Source: Taudactylus pleione | Lineage: Eukaryota; Chordata; Amphibia; Anura; Myobatrachidae | DNA: 64,000 nucleotides | Direction of reading: 5' to 3' | Assembly: GCA_031769625.1 (NCBI GenBank) | Contig: JAUIMM010000202.1 | Span: 6,000,001 to 6,064,000, forward strand | Shown: positions 59,401 to 64,000 of the stretch, one piece after another | How positions within the stretch are numbered: the first letter of the stretch is position 1 | Layout: each line of letters starts with the position of its first letter | Notes under the pieces: model-generated | The model's database searches: none | Told to the model about the DNA's origin: nothing | What the model saw: the letters and a program-made list of their open reading frames with translations, nothing else | Translations under genes and position numbers: made by a program

Positions 59401-62400
59401 TGTTCAATAAATTAATGTATTGTGTTTCTACATTGTTGTGTTGGAGAAAAGGGTCTTGATTCCCTGATTGGCTCAAAAATGGTTTAAATTTAAAATGGTG
59501 TTTCATAACTAGCTAAGCCTTAATCTTTACAGTTTGAGGCTTTCCAAAAAGGAGAAACAGTGCAAACGCACCTGCTAAAGATCCAGCGATGGCGGCAAAC
59601 CTCACAGAATGATCCTTCTTCTGACAGTTAAGTGCTACTAATGGACGTCATCTAGCAGACACTTCCTGCCAAAATACTGTGTATGCTTTGATCTTCCAGA
59701 ACTTTCATCCTACTGATCCTGGAGCTCCATGGGGTCCCACGTAGTGAACACTGTCATTCCTCTGCAATTGACTCATGTTTCTATCTTCTCAGCAAAAGAC
59801 TCCTAAGTTCCATCTTGACTGTAGACAACATCAGCAGTGGAGAAGAAGGCCAGCCATTTACCTCTTGGCATCAGGGTGGAGACCAAAAAGTGGTCAAAGA
59901 AAGATTCCTTCTAAATTGGTGTACTCTACCGCTGTATTACGACACTTTATTATATTGTTTGGCATCATATTTACCTAATGTTATCTGTCGTAGCATGTTG
60001 TCGCTATATAAAATGTTGATGTATCACTGTTATGAATTGTTATCTGCTGCATTTTAACTTTATGTTTAACATTGTTATATATGTTATACACTTTTTACCT
60101 GTATGACATAGTATAATGTGCTTATATTACCATCATGCATTATCTATATTATTTGTACATTGCCGCAGTATTATGTTTTAAGATTAAATTGTAATGTAAT
60201 AGTTATATGTTGTTGACAAGCATATTTGCCTCTGTATAAAGCATTGTTATGTATTATGTTAATACAATGTTATCGTTTGCAAAAAAGTGTTCAATAAATT
60301 AATGTATTGTGTTTCTACATTGTTGTGTTGGAGAAAAGGGTCTTGATTCCCTGATTGGCTCAAAAATGGTTTAAATTTAAAATGGTGTTTCATAACTAGC
60401 TAAGCCTTAATCTTTACAATTTGAGGCTTTCCAAAAAGGAGAAACAGTGCAAACGCACCTGCTAAAGATCCAGCGATGGCGGCAAACCTCACAGAATGAT
60501 CCTTCTTCTGACAGGTAAGAGCTACTAATGGACGTCATCTAGCAGACACTTCCTGCCAAAATACTGTGTATGCTTTGATCATCCAGAACTTTCATCCTAC
60601 TGATCCTGGAGCTCCATGGGGTCCCACGTAGTGAACACTGTCATTCCTCTGCAAATGACTCATGTCTCTATCTTCTCAGCAAAAGACTCCTAAGTTGCAT
60701 CTTGACTGTAGACAACATCAGCAGTGGAGAAGAAGGCCAGCCATTTACCTCTTGGCATCAGGGTGGAGACCAAACAGTGGTCAAAGAAAGATTCCTTCTA
60801 AATTGGTGTACTCTACCGCTGTATTACGACACTTTATTATATTGTTTGGCATCATATTTACCTAATGTTATCTGCCGTAACATTTTGTCCCTATATAAAA
60901 TGTTGATGTATCACTGTTATGAATTGTTATCTGCTGCATTTTAACTTTATGTTTAACATTGTTATATATGTTATACACTTTTTACCTGTATGACATAGTA
61001 TAATGTGCTTATATTACCATCATGCATTGTCTATATTATTTGTACATTGCCGCAGTATTATGTTTTAAGATTAAATTGTAATATAATAATTATATGTTGT
61101 TGACTTAAGCATATTTGCCTCTGTATAAAACATTGTTATGTATTATGTTAATACGATGTTATCGTTTGGAAAAAAAGTGTTCAATAGATTAATGTATCGT
61201 GTTTATACATTCTTATGTTGGAGAAAAGGGTCTTGATTCCCTGATTGGCTCAAAAATAGCTTAAATTTAAAATGGTGTTTCATAACTAGCTAAGCCTTAA
61301 TCTTTACAGTTTGAGGCTTTCCAAAAAGGAGAAACAGTGCAAACGCACCTGCTAAAGATCCAGCGATGGCGGCAAACCTCACAGAATGATCCTTCTTCTG
61401 ACAGGTAAGTGCTACTAATGGACGTCATCTAGCAGACACTTCCTGCCAAAATACTGTGTATGCTTTGATCATCCAGAACTTTCATCCTACTGATCCTGGA
61501 GCTCCATGGGGTCCCACGTAGTGAACACTGTCATTCCTCTGCAAATGACTCATGTTTCTATCTTCTCAGCAAAAGACTCCTAAGTTCCATCTTGACTGTA
61601 GACAACATCAGCAGTGGAGAAGAAGGCCAGCCATTTACCTCTTGGCATCAGGGTGGAGACCAAACAGTGGTCAAAGAAAGATTCCTTCTAAATTGGTGTA
61701 CTCTACCGCTGTATTACGACACTTTATTATATTGTTTGGCATCATATTTACCTAATGTTATCTGCCGTAGCATGTTGTCCCTATATAAAATGTTGATGTA
61801 TCACTGTTATGAATTGTTATCTGCTGCATTTTAACTTTATGTTTAACATTGTTATATATGTTATATACTTTTTACCTGTATGATATAGTATAATGTGCTT
61901 ATATTACCATCATGCATTATCTATATTATTTGTACATTGCCGCAGTATTATGTTTTAAGATTAAATTGTAATGTAATAGTTATATGTTGTTGACAAGCAT
62001 ATTTGCCTCTGTATAAAGCATTGTTATGTATTATGTTAATACAATGTTATCGTTTGCAAAAAAGTGTTCAATAAATTAATGTATTGTGTTTCTACATTGC
62101 TGTGTTGGAGAAAAGGGTCTTGATTCCCTGATTGGCTCAAAAATGGTTTAAATTTAAAATGGTGTTTCATAACTAGCTAAGCCTTAATCTTTACAGTTTG
62201 AGGCTTTCCAAAAAGGAGAAACAGTGCAAACGCACCTGCTAAAGATCCAGCGATGGCGGCAAACCTCACAGAATGATCATTCTTCTGACAGGTAAGTGCT
62301 ACTAATGGACGTCATCTAGCAGACACTTCCTGCCAAAATACTGTGTATGCTTTGATCATCCAGAACTTTCATCCTACTGATCCTGGAGCTCCATGGGGTC

Positions 62401-64000
62401 CCACGTAGTGAACACTGTCATTCCTCTGCAAATGACTCATGTTTCTATCTTCTCAGCAAAAGACTCCTAAGTTCCATCTTGACTGTAGACAACATCAGCA
62501 GTGGAGAAGAAGGCCAGCCTTTTACCTCTTGGCATCAGGGTGGAGACCAAACAGTGGTCAAAGAAAGATTCCTTCTAAATTGGTGTACTCTACCGCTGTA
62601 TTACGACACTTTATTATATTGTTTGGTATCATATTTACCTAATGTTATCTGCCGTAGCATGTTGTCCCTATATAAAATGTTGATGTATCACTGTTATGAA
62701 TTGTTATCTGCTGCATTTTAACTTTATGTTTAACATTGTTATATATGTTATACACTTTTTACCTGTATGACATAGTATAATGTGCTTATATTACCATCAT
62801 GCATTATCTATATTATTTGTACATTGCCGCAGCATTATGTTTTAAGATTAAATTGTAATGTAATAGTTATATGTTGTTGACTTAAGCAGATATGCCTCTG
62901 TATAAAGCATTGTTATGTATTATGTTAATACAATGTTATCGTTTGCAAAAAAGTGTTGAATAGATTAATGTATTGTGTTTATACATTCTTATGTTGGAGA
63001 AAAGGGTCTTGATTCCCTGATTGGCACAAAAATGGTTTAAATTTAAAATGGTGTTTCATAACTAGCTAAGCCTTAATCTTTACAGTTTGAGGCTTTCCAA
63101 AAAGGAGAAACAGTGCAAACGCACCTGCTAAAGATCCAGCGATGGCGGCAAACCTCACAGAATGATCCTTCTTCTGACAGGTAAGTGCTACTAATGGACG
63201 TCATCAAGCAGACACTTCCTGCCAAAATACTGTGTATGCTTTGATCATCCAGAACTTTCATCCTACTGATCCTGGAGCTCCATGGGGTCCCACGTAGTGA
63301 ACACTGTCATTCCTCTGCAAATGACTCATGTTTCTATCTTCTCAGCAAAAGACTCCTAAGTTCCATCTTGACTGTAGACAACATCAGCAGTGGAGAAGAA
63401 GGCCAGCCATTTACCTCTTGGCATCAGGGTGGAGACCAAACAGTGGTCCAAGAAAGATCCCTTCTAAATTGGTGTACTCTACCGCTATATTACGACACTT
63501 TATTATATTGTTTGGCATCATATTTACCTAATGTTATCTGCCGTAGCATTTTGTCCCTATATAAAATGTTGATGTATCACTGTTATGAATTGTTATCTGC
63601 TGCATTTTAACTTTATGTTTAACATTGTTATCTATGTTATACACGTTTTACCTGTATGACATAGTATAATGTGCTTATATTACCATCACGCATTGTCTAT
63701 ATTATTTGTACATTGCCGCAGTATTATGTTTTAAGATTAAATTGTAATATAATAATTATATGTTGTTGACTTAAGCATATTTGCCTCTGTATAAAGCATT
63801 GTTATGTATTATGTTAATACGATGTTATCGTTTGGAAAAAAAGTGTTCAATAGATTAATGTATCGTGTTTATACATTCTTATGTTGGAGAAAAGGGTCTT
63901 GATTCCCTGATTGGCTCAAAAATAGCTTAAATTTAAAATGGTGTTTCATAACTAGCTAAGCCTTAATCTTTACAGTTTGAGGCTTTCCAAAAAGGAGAAA
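56420..64000 (+). repeat. 890-bp array, block E, running off the window
   Basis: Exon-2 anchors: 57,154; 58,038; 58,928; 59,815; 60,702; 61,592; 62,479; 63,368, with a further exon 1 starting at 63,976. The monomers at 57,154, 58,038 and 59,815 correspond to those at 40,264, 45,593 and 44,706 by private variants (an ATGTTCTATC intron end, an AAGTTGCATC exon start, and the TT donor at 59,628). The monomer at 63,368 repeats the QERSLL type. Exon-1 acceptors are lost (ACAA) at 57,752-57,755 and 60,416-60,419. The array has no right boundary here. Confidence 0.92.

Noticed and set aside
15734..63610. Dozens of 62-, 67- and 80-residue open frames in the array as independent small genes
   Set aside because: The 80-residue frames begin at a TTG inside exon 2 and are only part of the spliced frame. 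The 67-residue and minus-strand 62-residue frames are shadows of the same repeat without start context or splice support.
14308..64000. CRISPR array or ribosomal/5S/snRNA gene tandem
   Set aside because: The units are ~890-bp near-identical monomers without short-repeat/spacer alternation. The genomic context is eukaryotic and no rRNA, snRNA or tRNA core sequence is visible.
14308..64000. Minus-strand coding in the array
   Set aside because: Splice signals, frame continuity and polyadenylation signals all agree on the plus strand. The minus-strand frame has none.

Overview
The window is vertebrate nuclear DNA, most likely from a frog or other amphibian. This is inferred from GT-AG introns, AATAAA signals, vertebrate-type hAT and PIF/Harbinger transposons, many MITEs and several amphibian-looking dispersed repeats. 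I recognise no conventional host gene. Nearly everything is mobile or repetitive DNA.

Layout. (1) 1-3,764 holds unassigned sequence, (TA)n tracts and a dispersed repeat (771-3,756) broken by a small MITE (821-1,038) and a solo LTR (1,572-3,552, TSD GGAAG). The LTR itself carries a 610-bp MITE and a 263-bp foldback palindrome. (2) 3,765-9,677 is a complete-ended hAT element with an 8-bp TSD (ATATTTAT), a decayed BED-finger transposase on the minus strand and about ten copies of a 155-bp repeat upstream of it. (3) 9,678-14,307 is a patchwork of AT microsatellites, inverted repeats, a second copy of the dispersed repeat (minus strand), a 379-bp MITE, a CCAAT/TATA promoter-like relic and a GC-rich minisatellite. 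(4) From 14,308 to the end of the window is one tandem array of ~890-bp monomers: 48 copies plus a partial one, continuing off the right edge.

Each full array monomer has the layout of the last intron and last exon of a gene. In order it has a 3' splice site, a 95-nt exon, a GT-AG intron of ~165 nt, a terminal exon whose frame stays open across the junction (119 codons, then a stop), and a polyadenylation signal. I do not recognise the protein. The module has no usable start codon, so it needs an upstream exon or is non-coding. Variants shared between distant monomers show higher-order duplications of 5,336 bp and about 5,471/6,361 bp.

One monomer near the left edge was hit by a 7,915-bp PIF/Harbinger transposon (16,372-24,286, TSD TTA). 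Removing it and one TSD restores exact 890-bp spacing. It encodes a DDE transposase (minus strand, one apparent 1-base frameshift) and, unusually, two different Myb/SANT-like spliced genes on the plus strand. Its terminal repeats closely resemble those of MITEs elsewhere in the window, so it or a relative may have moved them.
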